From assembly GCF_000737515.1 (NCBI RefSeq), contig NZ_CP006587.1:1491001-1555000 (forward strand): a stretch of 64,000 nt of DNA. The letters run 5' to 3'. A program made the translations under genes and the position numbers. The stretch is from Hymenobacter sp. APR13 (GTDB taxonomy: Bacteria; Bacteroidota; Bacteroidia; Cytophagales; Hymenobacteraceae). Below the pieces are notes generated by a model, which did not search any database, was not told the DNA's origin, and was given only the letters and a program-made list of their open reading frames with translations. Shown piece after piece: positions 44,567 through 53,828 of this stretch (position 1 is the first letter of the stretch; every line of letters starts with the position of its first letter).

Positions 44567-46081
44567 ATGAAACTCCTCACCGCCGCCCAGACCCGCGCCC
44601 TCGACCAAGCCACCGTTGAAGCGCAAGACATTACCTCCCTGGAGCTGATGGAGCGCGCGGCCACGGCCTGCACCCTCTGGCTGCTCGACGAACTGCAGCC
44701 GGCTTTCAGCACCGAAATCCATGTGCTGTGCGGGCCCGGCAACAACGGAGGCGACGGGCTGGCCGTAGCGCGGCACTTGCACGCCGCCGGCTACGCGCCG
44801 CAGGTCTGGCTGCTGCCGGCCGAAAAGCACTCGACCGACTTCCTGCACAACCAGCAGCAGTTACCCCAGACCATCCGCTGCCAGGAGCTAAGCGCCCGTC
44901 GGCTACCGACGCTGCCGACGGGCGCCATTGTGCTGGATGCCCTGTTCGGGACCGGGCTTACGCGGCCGCTGGAAGGCCTGCCGGCTAAGGTCGTGCAGCA
45001 CCTGAACCAGATGGAGGCTACCGTGGTGGCTGTGGATATACCCTCGGGCCTGCTCTCCGACTCGCCCAACCCAACTGGCTCGGTGGTGGTGCGCGCCAGA
45101 TACACGCTCAGTTTCGAGCTACCAAAACTGGCGTTTCTGCTGCCGCGCAATGCAGAATTTGTGGGTGAGTGGACAGTATTGCCCATTGGGCTGGACCAGT
45201 CTTTTATCCACAACACGCCTGTGGATAATTATTTTGTGGATGCCACTGTGCTGACGGGCCGGCTGCCGCGGCGGGCGCGTTTTTCGCACAAAGGCACTTT
45301 CGGGCACGCGCTGCTGCTGGCTGGCAGCTACGGCAAGCTGGGCGCGGCCGTGCTAGCCGCCCGAGCCTGCCTGCGCGGCGGCGTGGGCCTGCTTACGGTC
45401 CGAACGCCGGGCGTGGGCTATACCGTGCTGCAAACGTCCGTGCCCGAAGCCATGGCCCTCCCCGACCCGGGCCGCGACTTCGTGACGGAGTTGCCCGAGC
45501 TAAAGCCTTATGCGGCCATAGGAATGGGCCCAGGTCTGGGCCAGGAGGAATCTACGGCGGAGGTGCTGCGGCTACTATTTCAGCAGACCGAAAGCCGGCA
45601 AGCCCTGGTCTTGGATGCTGATGCGCTCAACCTGCTGAGCACGCACCGTGAGTTGTTAGAAAAACTACCGCCCGACACCCTCCTTACCCCCCACCCCAAG
45701 GAGTTTGAGCGGCTGACCGGTGAGCCGGCCCGCGACGACTACCACCGCCTAGGCCAATTGCGTGCCTTCTGCCAGGAGTACCGCTGCTACTGCGTGCTCA
45801 AGGGGGACTACACTGCCCTGGGCACTCCCGACGGCCCGGTGTATTTCAACAGCACCGGCAACCCCGGCATGGCCACCGGCGGCAGCGGCGACGTACTGAC
45901 TGGCCTGCTGCTGGCCCTGCGCGCCGACCAGCGCCTCTCGCCCCTGGATGCAGCGCTGCTGGCCGTGTACGCCCACGGCCGCGCCGGCGACCTGGCGGCC
46001 GAGCAATCCGGTGAGGCAGGCTTGATTGCCGGCGACTTGGTGCAGTTTATTGGGCCGGCACTGCGCGAGCTGGAGAGTTGA
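44567..46081 (+). CDS. nnr: Bifunctional NAD(P)H-hydrate epimerase/dehydratase
   Basis: This 504-residue fused metabolite-repair enzyme regenerates NAD(P)H from its hydrates. The N-terminal epimerase domain (about 1-215) has LMERAA, CGPGNNGGDGLAVARHL and DALFGTGLTRPL. The C-terminal ADP/ATP-dependent dehydratase domain (about 225-500) has KGTFGHALLLAGSYGKLGAAVLAARAC, GMGPGLGQ, LDADALN, TPHPKEFERL and the catalytic NPGMATGGSGDVLTG. Both active sites look intact. I used the ATG at 44567. Confidence 0.96.
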   Translation: MKLLTAAQTRALDQATVEAQDITSLELMERAATACTLWLLDELQPAFSTEIHVLCGPGNNGGDGLAVARHLHAAGYAPQVWLLPAEKHSTDFLHNQQQLPQTIRCQELSARRLPTLPTGAIVLDALFGTGLTRPLEGLPAKVVQHLNQMEATVVAVDIPSGLLSDSPNPTGSVVVRARYTLSFELPKLAFLLPRNAEFVGEWTVLPIGLDQSFIHNTPVDNYFVDATVLTGRLPRRARFSHKGTFGHALLLAGSYGKLGAAVLAARACLRGGVGLLTVRTPGVGYTVLQTSVPEAMALPDPGRDFVTELPELKPYAAIGMGPGLGQEESTAEVLRLLFQQTESRQALVLDADALNLLSTHRELLEKLPPDTLLTPHPKEFERLTGEPARDDYHRLGQLRAFCQEYRCYCVLKGDYTALGTPDGPVYFNSTGNPGMATGGSGDVLTGLLLALRADQRLSPLDAALLAVYAHGRAGDLAAEQSGEAGLIAGDLVQFIGPALRELES

Positions 46082-46158
46082 ACAGGGAGCTAGGAGTAAG
46101 TGGCGGGAAGCCTTATTCAAACAATAGGCTGATTGTCTAAATTTTTACGACTACTTCT

Positions 46159-47049
46159 TTACTCAATGCTCAATACCAATACTGCCAGAAACTGCAGTAG
46201 CAGCACCCCGTCGGTGAGCAGGGCGAAGTAGTAGTCGGGGCGCGACTCTTGGGCGTACCAAATAACCGCCGCCCCGGCCACTGAAGGCAGTGCCAGCACC
46301 AGCGCCTGCCCGGCCCCTACTTGGGGTAGCGGCCAGGCATTGGCCGCCGCTAGCGCCGCCAAGGCCAGATACTTGGTGGCCGGCACCCCTAGTACGCCCG
46401 GAAACGTGCGGGTGCCCATCAGTCGGTCTTTGGTATGGTCGCGGATGTCGAACACGAGCGCCAGCGCCAGCACGAACAGGAAGCGCCGGGCAAACAGCGC
46501 CAGCACCGCCGGCTCGGCCAACGGCCTCCCCAGGTACAGGGCCGGAATCCAGACGGTGACACCTGCCCACACATAGGCAATCAGGAACACCTTAAGCAGC
46601 GGCAGGTCGCGGAGGGCGCGCCAGCGGCCATGGCGCCTGACCAGCGGCAGCGAATAGAGCCCCGAAATGAGGGCCAAGTGCACCAGAAACGGGGTAAGTG
46701 GCCGCAGGCGGTCATCGGCCAGAAACAGTACACCAGCCACTGCCCCGGCCCCCAGGGCCACGGCCGCCAGCAGCCAGCGGTGGCGCCGCATCCAACGCTT
46801 GCGACCCGACACACCCGGGTGCTGGCTATGCTTGTAGGGCAGTACGCTGTCGAGGTTGTAGAGGCACAGCGTGGCCGCGAAGATGAGCACCCCCAGCCGC
46901 CCCGGAATATGCACCCGCCAAAACAGAAACGTAGCCCACATCAGCCCCAGCGCCGCCGCCGAAAGCCAGGTGCTGCTATAGAGCACGGCATCGAGCAGAC
47001 GCCGCCCAGCCGTCAGCAGAAACCCGGGTACTGCACGCGCAACGGACAT
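46159..47049 (-). CDS. UbiA-family-like prenyltransferase membrane protein
   Basis: This 296-residue protein has about eight hydrophobic helices. FDIRDHTKDRLMGTRTFPGVLG near residue 199 matches the second Asp-rich motif of UbiA prenyltransferases. The first motif (usually NDxxDxxxD) is weak: LYNLDSVLPYK near 66 keeps only one Asp. It may be a divergent prenyltransferase. Substrate and product are unknown. It lies upstream of ppa on the same strand with a hairpin between them. Confidence 0.75.
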   Translation of the reverse strand: MSVARAVPGFLLTAGRRLLDAVLYSSTWLSAAALGLMWATFLFWRVHIPGRLGVLIFAATLCLYNLDSVLPYKHSQHPGVSGRKRWMRRHRWLLAAVALGAGAVAGVLFLADDRLRPLTPFLVHLALISGLYSLPLVRRHGRWRALRDLPLLKVFLIAYVWAGVTVWIPALYLGRPLAEPAVLALFARRFLFVLALALVFDIRDHTKDRLMGTRTFPGVLGVPATKYLALAALAAANAWPLPQVGAGQALVLALPSVAGAAVIWYAQESRPDYYFALLTDGVLLLQFLAVLVLSIE

Positions 47050-47109
47050 AACAAGTGGTCAGGGAAACGGCAAGATACGCCCACCCGGCCAATCCCGGCC
47101 TAAACGCAA

Positions 47110-47145
47110 CAGCCCCCGGCGCCAGAACCTGACGACCGGGGGCTG
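47110..47145 (-). terminator. Hairpin after ppa
   Basis: The ten-base stem CAGCCCCCGG / CCGGGGGCTG around a 16-base loop lies 30 bases past the ppa stop codon on the minus strand. There is no long T-run, so it may act as an mRNA-stabilising end. Confidence 0.65.
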
Positions 47146-47175
47146 CTGATAAGCCTGTATTAAAAAGGCTGAAGC

Positions 47176-47757
47176 CTAGCTCAGGGCTTCCTTCACGTCC
47201 TTCTCGTCCGCCGGGTTGCCTTTCGGGAAGGTTTCGTTGTAGAGCTTGATGCTTTCCTCGATGATGCGGTAGGCATCTTCGCGGCCCATGAAACGCTCTA
47301 CGCTCACGTGCTTGTGCTCCAAGGCTTTGTAATCCTCGAAGAAGCGCTGCATTTCGTTGAGCGTGTGCGGGGGCAGGTCGGCAATGTCGTTGAAGTGGTT
47401 CACGGAAATATCGTGCGCGGCCACGGCAATGATTTTGTCGTCTTCCTCGTCGCCGTCAATCATCTGCATTACGCCGATAACCTTGGCCTCCACCAGGCAC
47501 ATAGGCACGATGTCCACCGAGCACAGCACCAGAATGTCGAGCGGGTCGTTGTCGTCGCAGTAGGTTTTCGGGATAAAGCCGTAGGCGGCCGGATAGTGCA
47601 CGGCGGAGAACAGCACGCGGTCCAGCTTCAGCAGGCCACTGGTTTTGTCCAGCTCGTACTTGCCTTTGGAGCCTTTCGGGATTTCAATGATGCCGTTTAC
47701 CACGTTTGGGGCGTCGTCGCCGCGCTCCACATCGTGCCAGGGATTAAAATGAGCCAT
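47176..47757 (-). CDS. ppa: Inorganic pyrophosphatase (family I)
   Basis: This 193-residue cytoplasmic magnesium-dependent enzyme splits pyrophosphate to two phosphates. Active-site blocks are intact: [15 protein letters not shown] near 26-40, [24 protein letters not shown] near 57-79, and [12 protein letters not shown] near 101. Length matches soluble family I enzymes with a C-terminal helical extension. I used the ATG at 47757. A longer in-frame start at 47823 would add an atypical lead. Confidence 0.96.
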   Translation of the reverse strand: MAHFNPWHDVERGDDAPNVVNGIIEIPKGSKGKYELDKTSGLLKLDRVLFSAVHYPAAYGFIPKTYCDDNDPLDILVLCSVDIVPMCLVEAKVIGVMQMIDGDEEDDKIIAVAAHDISVNHFNDIADLPPHTLNEMQRFFEDYKALEHKHVSVERFMGREDAYRIIEESIKLYNETFPKGNPADEKDVKEALS

Positions 47758-47877
47758 TATCAGGTTTTCGTTATTCGTTGTTTGTTTTTCGTGATTTGTG
47801 GGGACGTTTCGGCTTGGCGTCATTTCCCGGCTGCTATACGCAACCGCAAGAAGAACAACCAGAAACGAAATCCCCTT

Positions 47878-49583
47878 TTATCGGCCCAGCACGGCCTGCA
47901 GAGGCGTGCCGGTGTTGCCGTTCGGCTCCTGAATGTGGAGCCAACTGGCCAGCGTGGACGCAATATCGGTGATTTTGGCGGGGTGGCTGGATTCGCCGTG
48001 TTTCACGCGCCAGCCCCAGAACAGCAGCGGCACGTGCGTGTCGTAGTTGTTGAGCGAGCCGTGGGTGGTGCCCTTGCTCACGGGGTAGTTGTACGACTCC
48101 AGCCAGCCTGGCTGCAGCACTACCATTACGTCGCCGCTGCGCTTGGGGTAGAAGCCGTTTTCCAGGTACATCAGCATGCCGCTTTCCCAGTGCGACTTCT
48201 GCAGGTCGTCGGCCGTAATGGCGCGGTTGACGCCAGCCAGCTGGCTGGCAATGTCCACCACTTCGTCCTGCACTACACGCAGGTTCAGCTTCTTCCCGGC
48301 GATGAGCGGGCGGTTGAGGTACACCTGCTGGTTTTCGTAGCTGAGCACCCACTGGCCGGGGCCGTGCCGGCGCACCAGCTGCTGCTGGATGGAGTCCTGC
48401 ATCAGGCGCGGGCCCACCGAGCCGCCGGGCAGGTGGTGGTCGGCGAGGAAGCCGGGCGAATGGGCGGCGGCGTGGTCGGCCGTCAGGAACACCAGTGCCT
48501 GGCCCTTGCCCACGGTCCGGTCGAGGTAGTCGAGCAGGCGGGCCAGATCCTGGTCGAGACGCAGGTAGGTGTCTTCGGTTTCAATGGCATTCACCCCAAA
48601 CTGGTGCCCCACGTAGTCGGTGCTGCTGAAGCTCAGGGCCAGGAAATCGGTCTGGCCGCGCTGGCCCAGCTGCTCGGCGCGCACGGCTTCCAGGGCAAAG
48701 TCCAGGGTGAGCGAGTTGCCGAACGGCGTGCTCCGGATCAGGTCGAGGTTGCGGGCCGGAGCCGTTTTTTCGCCTTCGGCCTTCAAGGCACCCTGCACCG
48801 GCGCGGGCAGCGCGCCGCTCAGCTGCGGCAGGTTGTGCGGAAACACCGGGCTGGCTTCGCCCTTAAACGTAGCCTCCCAGGCCACATTATCGGGCGAGCT
48901 TTCGGTGTACTGCCCGATGGGCAGCAGCGTTTCCCAAGGCTTATCCAGGTACTGGGCGGCGCGGTTTTCGGCGTTGAACTTCGTTACCCACTCGGGTAGG
49001 GTGTTCTGGTAGAAGGTGCTGGTGATGAAGGCGCCGTTGGCGCCGTCGTACCAGTAGGCGCCGTTGGCGGCGTGGCCGGCCGGCAGAATCGAGCCCCGGT
49101 CTTTGATGCAGACTCCGATTACCTTGCTCTGGAAGTTGGTGGCCAGCCGCAGCTCGTCAGTGATGGTGCTCGTGAGCATGTGGCGCGGGCTCTGCTGCCC
49201 GGCGGCGGCCGTGCCGCCTACCGGCTGCACGGTTTTGTCTTCGGTGACGTAGGTGCCACGGCCGGTTTCGCGCTCAAACCAGTTGTTGCCCACGATGCCG
49301 TGGAACGAAGGCGTGGTGCCGGTGTAGATGCTGGCGTGGCCTGGGCCGGTGTAGGTGGGCACGTAGTTGTAGTGGGTGTTTTCATAGCTGAATCCCTCGC
49401 CCAGCAGCCGCCGGAAGCCGCCGCTGCCGTACTTGCTCCAGTAGCGGTAGAGGTAGTCGTAGCGCATCTGGTCCACCACAATGCCCACAACCAGCTTGGG
49501 GCGGGCCAGCATGGCGGATTTTTTTGCCCGAAGGCAGACCCCGCCAGCGTGGCGGCCAGCAACAATAACAGGCTCTTTTTCAA
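47878..49583 (-). CDS. pafA: PafA-type alkaline phosphatase with frameshift at the signal-peptide junction
   Basis: This periplasmic alkaline-phosphatase-superfamily enzyme has catalytic features matching PafA: VDQMRYDYL (zinc Asp), PTYTGPGH (Thr nucleophile), GNNWF (Asn), CIKDRG (Lys and Arg of the monoesterase site), SSTDYVGHQFG, TADHAA and THGSLNN (remaining zinc ligands). The signal peptide KSLLLLLAATLAGSAFGQK starts at a TTG at 49583 in one frame; the catalytic domain lies in another. They join at a run of seven A (49519-49525); eight would make one frame. Without slippage only a signal-less protein from the ATG at 49513 is made. This is a mutation, a read error or transcriptional slippage. 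Confidence 0.88.
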
Positions 49584-49731
49584 ATCGGAAAGCAGTTAGA
49601 CCGGACCAGGAAACCGGCCCTTCGCGTAAGCGGCTCCAAAGATAGAAGCCTACGGCCGGAATTGCTGCGTAGGCAGCCAAATTGTAACCGCTCCGTAAAG
49701 CAGAAGCCCTCTGCCGCCTTTCCCTGCCGCC

Positions 49732-50460
49732 ATGCCCACACCTGCCCTACCCTACGCCCTGCTCTTCGACATGGACGGCGTGCTCATTGACAACACGCCC
49801 GAGCAGGCCCGCGCCTTCCAGCTGCTGTTCCGCGACCTGGGCCTGACCACCAACGCCCGCCGCCTGCTGCGCCACCTCAACGGCATGCCGGCCTCTGAGA
49901 TATTGGCCACGGTCTTCACCAACCCCGTCCCGAAGAAGCAGCTCGAAGAATACGCCGCTCAGCGCGAGCTGCTCTATCGGGTGCTCTACTGGAACAAGCG
50001 CCGCGAGGTGGCCGGCCTCACGGCGTTTCTGCAGGCCGCCCGCGCCGCCGGCTGCCGCATCGGCCTCGGCACCGGCTCCGGCGAGGACACCATCGGCTAC
50101 ATCCTCGACCACCTGGGCCTACGCCGCTACTTCGATGTGGTAGTAGGCAAAGACGACGTGCAGCACGGCAAGCCCCACCCCGACACCTACCTTACCACGG
50201 CCCGCAAGCTCGGCATCCCGCCCGCGCGGTGCGTGGTGCTGGAAGATGCCGTGCTGGGCGAGCAAGCCGCCTACCGGGCCGGCATGCGCTGCGTGGCCGT
50301 CGGCACCTCCCTCAAAGCCGCCGACTTTCAGGCGCCATTAGCCTACATCAAAGACTTCACTGGCTTCACGCCCGACAACCTGCTGAAGCTGCTGGAGCAG
50401 CACCCTACTGTGCCAAAGCCCTGCAAGAAGCGGACGAAGCGGGCGTATATGAAGCTGTAG
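49732..50460 (+). CDS. HAD-superfamily phosphatase/phosphomutase (beta-PGM-like)
   Basis: This 242-residue cytoplasmic HAD hydrolase, subclass IA, has catalytic LFDMDGVLIDNTPEQ near residue 11, motif II GTGSG near 110, motif III Lys in GKPHPDTYL near 146, and motif IV VLEDAVLGEQAA near 166. A cap domain sits between motifs I and II. The sequence is closest to beta-phosphoglucomutase or 2-deoxyglucose-6-phosphatase-like enzymes, so its substrate is probably a sugar phosphate; this is inferred. The C terminus is a basic, Lys-rich tail. Confidence 0.9.
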   Translation: MPTPALPYALLFDMDGVLIDNTPEQARAFQLLFRDLGLTTNARRLLRHLNGMPASEILATVFTNPVPKKQLEEYAAQRELLYRVLYWNKRREVAGLTAFLQAARAAGCRIGLGTGSGEDTIGYILDHLGLRRYFDVVVGKDDVQHGKPHPDTYLTTARKLGIPPARCVVLEDAVLGEQAAYRAGMRCVAVGTSLKAADFQAPLAYIKDFTGFTPDNLLKLLEQHPTVPKPCKKRTKRAYMKL

Positions 50461-50653
50461 GGCTGTACAACTGAACGATGTAAAGATTATAGTATTCCAT
50501 CCATAGTAATATTCGACTTAAGAGAGAAACGAGCAAAAAATGTCTGCGTATTTACGCGAGCATTTACTGGCTAGAAGCCACTTCATAAGCATCACTCACT
50601 TTATCGAGATTATCGATGATTCTCGATTATTTTCCTACTCAAATCGCAACTTT
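50461..50653. other. AT-rich spacer between the HAD gene and the T9SS remnant
   Basis: No gene is seen. A weak hairpin ATCGAGA/TCTCGAT at 50603-50627 lies 26 bases past the end of the T9SS fragment on the minus strand and may have been its terminator. The composition is far lower in GC than the flanking HAD gene. Confidence 0.4.
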
Positions 50654-50873
50654 TCACTCTACAATCAAGGCGCGATTCACCTGTTTATCACCAGCTTGTA
50701 TTCGCAGCCAGTAAAAGCCAGGCGCGAGACCAGCAAGAGACATTTCGGCTTTGATATCAGTGGTGGTAAGGAATTGTGTTGACTGACTGCGTACTGCCTG
50801 ACCCAACGCATCTACAAGTGTGAGAGTAGCATATCGAGTACTGTTGATCACAGAAAATTCTACCGTAACGACT
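50654..50873 (-). pseudogene. C-terminal T9SS sorting-domain remnant cut off by IS3 element
   Basis: This frame, which has no start of its own outside the IS, encodes VTVEFSVINSTRYATLTLVDALGQAV...LAGLAPGFYWLRIQAGDKQ, the final two thirds of a T9SS C-terminal sorting domain. It is the 3' end of the repeat-protein gene at 52106-53659 and is separated from it by the IS. The YPNP lead-in that normally opens such a domain is missing, so host sequence was lost at the insertion point. Confidence 0.85.
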
Positions 50874-50898
50874 TGAGGTGGTCTAGCTAAGCCGAACA
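50874..50898 (+). repeat. IS3 terminal inverted repeat, orfB side
   Basis: The first 13 bases, TGAGGTGGTCTAG, match the other end exactly; the match continues imperfectly to 25 bases. The orfB stop codon lies inside this repeat. Confidence 0.9.
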
Positions 50899-51768
50899 CA
50901 ATTGGGACGTTGTTTGAAGTTGGGTTTCGAAGTGGTTGGGCGAGTGATAGCCGAGAGCAGAATGTCGGCGTTCGGCGTTGTAATAGGCAATATGGTGGCT
51001 GATTTCGAGCTTGGCTTCGGCCAGGCCGGGGAAGCTGCCGCCGTCGAGCAGTTCAGCCTTGAAGCGGCTCCAAAACGATTCGGCGTGGGCGTTGTCGTAG
51101 CAGTTGCCGCGCCGGCTCATGCTTTGCAGTGCGCCGTGTTGGGCGACCAGGGCTTTGAAGCGGGTAGCCGTGTACTGGCTGCCCTGGTCGGAGTGCACGA
51201 CCAGTCCAGCCGCGGGCCGGCGCACGACCAGGGCCCGGCGCAAGGCCTCGCTGACCAAGTCCTCGGGCATGGTATCGCGCACGTCCCAGCCCACGATTTT
51301 GCGCGAGCAGCGGTCGAGCCAGATGGCTAAGTACAGCCAGCCGCCGCCCTGGCGGGGCAAGTACGTGATGTCGCCCACCCAGACCCGGTTCGGGGCGGTG
51401 GGGGCCGGTTGGCCGAGTAAGCGGTTGGGGGCGGCGCGCACGGCCGGGTCGGAATCGGTGGTGCGGGGCACGAACGAGCGGGGCTGCTGGGCGCGCAAGC
51501 CGTGCGCTTTGAGCACGCGCCGAATGCGCCAACGGCCCACGCCATGGCCTTCGGCCTGCACCTCGGCCCGCAGCCGGCGCGTACCGTAGCGCTGGCTGTG
51601 GCGTACAAATGCTTGGCGTACGGCTACTTGCCAGGCCGGCTCGGGTACAGGTTGGCCCTGCTGCCGGTGCCAGGCGTAGTATGCGCTGGGCGCGATGTGC
51701 AACACGCGGCAGAGCTGGCGTACGGGCACCCGCACCTGGCACTGGGCGATGTATCGGTACGTACTCAC
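50887..51768 (-). CDS. IS3-family transposase OrfB (DDE integrase core)
   Basis: This 293-residue catalytic part of the transposase starts at a GTG whose bases overlap the orfA stop. An HTH_21 segment (YAWHRQQGQPV...RYGTRRLRAEVQ) precedes the rve catalytic domain. The DDE residues are in VGDITY, VHSDQGSQY and DNAHAESFWSRFK. YYNAERRHSALGYHSPNHFE ends the domain as in IS3 elements. The frame stays open upstream of the GTG to the A7 run at 51798, which allows an OrfAB fusion. Confidence 0.95.
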   Translation of the reverse strand: MSTYRYIAQCQVRVPVRQLCRVLHIAPSAYYAWHRQQGQPVPEPAWQVAVRQAFVRHSQRYGTRRLRAEVQAEGHGVGRWRIRRVLKAHGLRAQQPRSFVPRTTDSDPAVRAAPNRLLGQPAPTAPNRVWVGDITYLPRQGGGWLYLAIWLDRCSRKIVGWDVRDTMPEDLVSEALRRALVVRRPAAGLVVHSDQGSQYTATRFKALVAQHGALQSMSRRGNCYDNAHAESFWSRFKAELLDGGSFPGLAEAKLEISHHIAYYNAERRHSALGYHSPNHFETQLQTTSQLCSA

Positions 51769-52067
51769 GGGGTCGGCTGGCCGAAGATGACCAAGGCTTT
51801 TTTTAAAATATCCAGCTCCTGCGCCAGCCGCTTGTTGGCGGCGCGCAGAGCACGCACCTCCGGGTCACGGGCCACTTCGACGCTGCCGACCTCGGCCACC
51901 ACTTGGGCCTGCTGCCAGCGGTAGAGCAGCTTGGGGCTGATGCCCAACTCGCGGGCTGCGGCTTGCGTACTGCGGCTCTCGGACGCCAAGCGCAGGGCCT
52001 CGACCTTGAACGCCTCGTCGTATTTACGCCGTTTGTCGGGCGACGACCCGCTGGTTTTTGCTGCCAT
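51765..52067 (-). CDS. IS3-family transposase OrfA (HTH)
   Basis: This 100-residue DNA-binding protein has the IS3 OrfA helix-turn-helix RRKYDEAFKVEALRLASESRSTQAAARELGISPKLLYRWQ followed by a Leu-spaced coil ending LAQELDILKKALVI. Its end overlaps orfB in the -1 frame. Confidence 0.94.
   Translation of the reverse strand: MAAKTSGSSPDKRRKYDEAFKVEALRLASESRSTQAAARELGISPKLLYRWQQAQVVAEVGSVEVARDPEVRALRAANKRLAQELDILKKALVIFGQPTP
51798..51804 (-). other. Slippery A7 run for -1 frameshifting in the IS3 element
   Basis: On the minus strand the orfA frame reads TTA AAA AAA GCC. A -1 slip on the seven As enters the orfB frame, which stays open (AGC CTT GGT CAT) to the orfB GTG and beyond. This is the usual IS3 route to the full OrfAB transposase. 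A downstream stimulator stem was not checked. Confidence 0.7.
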
Positions 52068-52093
52068 AACAGAAGAAATATACGTCCTTCTTC

Positions 52094-52118
52094 TGTCCGC
52101 CTTCTCTAGACCACCTCA
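52094..52118 (-). repeat. IS3 terminal inverted repeat, orfA side
   Basis: Read on the minus strand it begins TGAGGTGGTCTAG and continues GAAGGCGGACA, the partner of the repeat at 50874. Its TAG at 52106-52108 supplies the stop codon of the interrupted host gene. Confidence 0.9.
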
Positions 52119-53659
52119 AGTATGCCTGACCCTAAGGCCGTCCAACTGGTACCATTCCATTTGGCAATATTATTTGCGACTATATTACCAGCAGTCGTAA
52201 AGTTACCTCCCACGTATAAGTTCCCGCTATTATCCACAGCCATTGTATATATATCACCATTAACACTTTGCCCTTCGGGACCTAATCGTGACCACCTGGA
52301 TGCATTGGGTTCCCACCGAGCTACTGCATTAACTACAGCACCACCAGCCGTTCCAAAGCTACCACCTGCGTACAGGGCAGTCCCTGCTATTAGCGCGGAT
52401 ATGGTGCTGTTAACGGTGTTAGGACTGTCATTGACACCAGTGCCTAAGGCCGCCCAACTTGTTCCGTTCCACTTAGCAATATTATTGACGGCTATTCCTC
52501 CAGCTGTATTAAAACCTCCACCGGCATACACGTTGTTATTCACATCTACAGTCAATGCCCATACACTTTTGTTAAAGGGGGAAGTGCCATTAATACCCGT
52601 TCCCAAGGCCGTCCAAGTAGTGCCGTTCCATTTGGCGATGTTCTTAGCCGGTATCCCTCCGGCTATGTCAAAGCTACCACCTACATATACATTGCCGCTC
52701 CCATCTGTGGCCAATGCATACACGTTACCAGAAATACCAGTGCCTAGAGATGTCCAAGCAGTTCCTTCCCACTTGGCAATGCTATTAACCGATGTGCCTC
52801 CTGTTAAGTAGAAGCCCCCTCCTGCGTACAAGATACCGTTGTTGTCTATTGCTACCGCATCCACGCACGCTATAGATGTGCCAGTGAGTCCTGCGCCTAA
52901 AGCCGTCCAAGTAGTGCCATTCCATTTGGCGATGTTATTAGCCGATATCCCTCCGGCTGTAGTAAAGTCACCTCCTGCGTATAAGTTATCGTTTCCATCC
53001 AATGCCAAGGATTTGATACATCTATTAAGAATAGGATTCCCGTTAATGCCACTTCCTAATCCCGTCCACGAGGTGCCATCCCACTTAGCCACGTTATTCG
53101 CTACTACTCCACCAGCAGTGGTAAAGTAGCCACCTGCGTATACAGTACCGTTGCTGCTTACGCTCAAAGCCACTACTTTGCCTCTGATACCAACGCCTAG
53201 TGCCGTCCAATTTATACCATCCCACTTAGCAATATTATTAGCTAAGATGCTCCCAGCCATAGTGAAACTACCTCCTATGTAGAGGTTACCGTTACTATCT
53301 AGCGCTAGTGCGAATACATTGCCGTTGGTGCCAGTCATCCCAGAAGGACCAGACCAATGTTCATCACCACTACCCTGAGCACCCAGCACTTGTTGGGTGT
53401 TCAGGGTAGGCTGGAAAGCAGGCTGACCATTAGATGTATTTACAAGAGTGTAACCGTAAGTGTCGAATGATCCGCAGGCACCAACACGTATTGTACCGTC
53501 GGAATTGAGAATAGTGCTTAAAGCAACCTTCGCATTGCTATCAGCTCTCACTGGTTGTACCACTAGCATAACGATGGCCATTGATATGCTAATCAGAAAA
53601 CGGATGCTAAATAATAACCGTTGTCGATGGATAATGGAATTGAGAAGCTGGGTTTTCAT
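52106..53659 (-). pseudogene. T9SS repeat protein truncated by IS3 insertion
   Basis: The 5' part of a secreted protein gene, about 517 codons. It starts at the ATG at 53659 with signal peptide FLISISMAIVMLVVQPVRA and then carries eight units of about 45-50 residues with consensus AGGxxxNNIAKWNGTxWTALGxGI and, next, ALxxDxxGNxYAGGxF, like beta-propeller-type repeats. The eighth unit is cut after LGSGI, where the IS begins, and the stop lies in the IS end. The C-terminal sorting domain needed for T9SS export lies beyond the IS at 50654-50873, so the protein is no longer properly exported. Lower GC than its neighbours suggests transfer. Confidence 0.88.
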
Positions 53660-53774
53660 ACAAGGCATTATGAGTACTGTGCAAAATAGATATTTTCGGT
53701 TTAATGGTCTTATTACTTTTCTAGCACTCGCAGTATTCAAAGAAAAAGCTGCATAGTTGAATAGCTAAATAACA

Positions 53775-53806
53775 AAAGGCCCGTCTCCTTGCGGAAACGG
53801 GCCTTT
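53775..53806. terminator. Terminator of the atp operon
   Basis: The stem AAAGGCCCGT / ACGGGCCTTT around a 12-base loop that also pairs (TCC/GGA) lies 23 bases after the atpG stop on the minus strand. Its T-run faces away from atpG. Confidence 0.88.
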
Positions 53807-53828
53807 ACACTAGTTGAGCGCAGGAACC

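Larger units (their letters stand above)
50874..52118 (-). mobile_element. IS3-family insertion sequence, 1245 bp
   Basis: The element begins TGAGGTGGTCTAG and ends CTAGACCACCTCA, giving terminal TG...CA and imperfect 25-base inverted repeats with four mismatches. It carries orfA (51765-52067) and orfB (50887-51768). The flanks (ACGACT on the left, AGTATG on the right) show no target duplication. Inner copies look intact, so the element may still be mobile. Confidence 0.93.

Noticed and set aside
47308..48999. Plus-strand open frame opposite ppa and the phosphatase
   Set aside because: It spans two well-supported genes on the other strand and has no recognisable domain.
50874..52118. IS3 element considered as a composite transposon boundary
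   Set aside because: Only one copy occurs in the window and no cargo genes lie between two copies.
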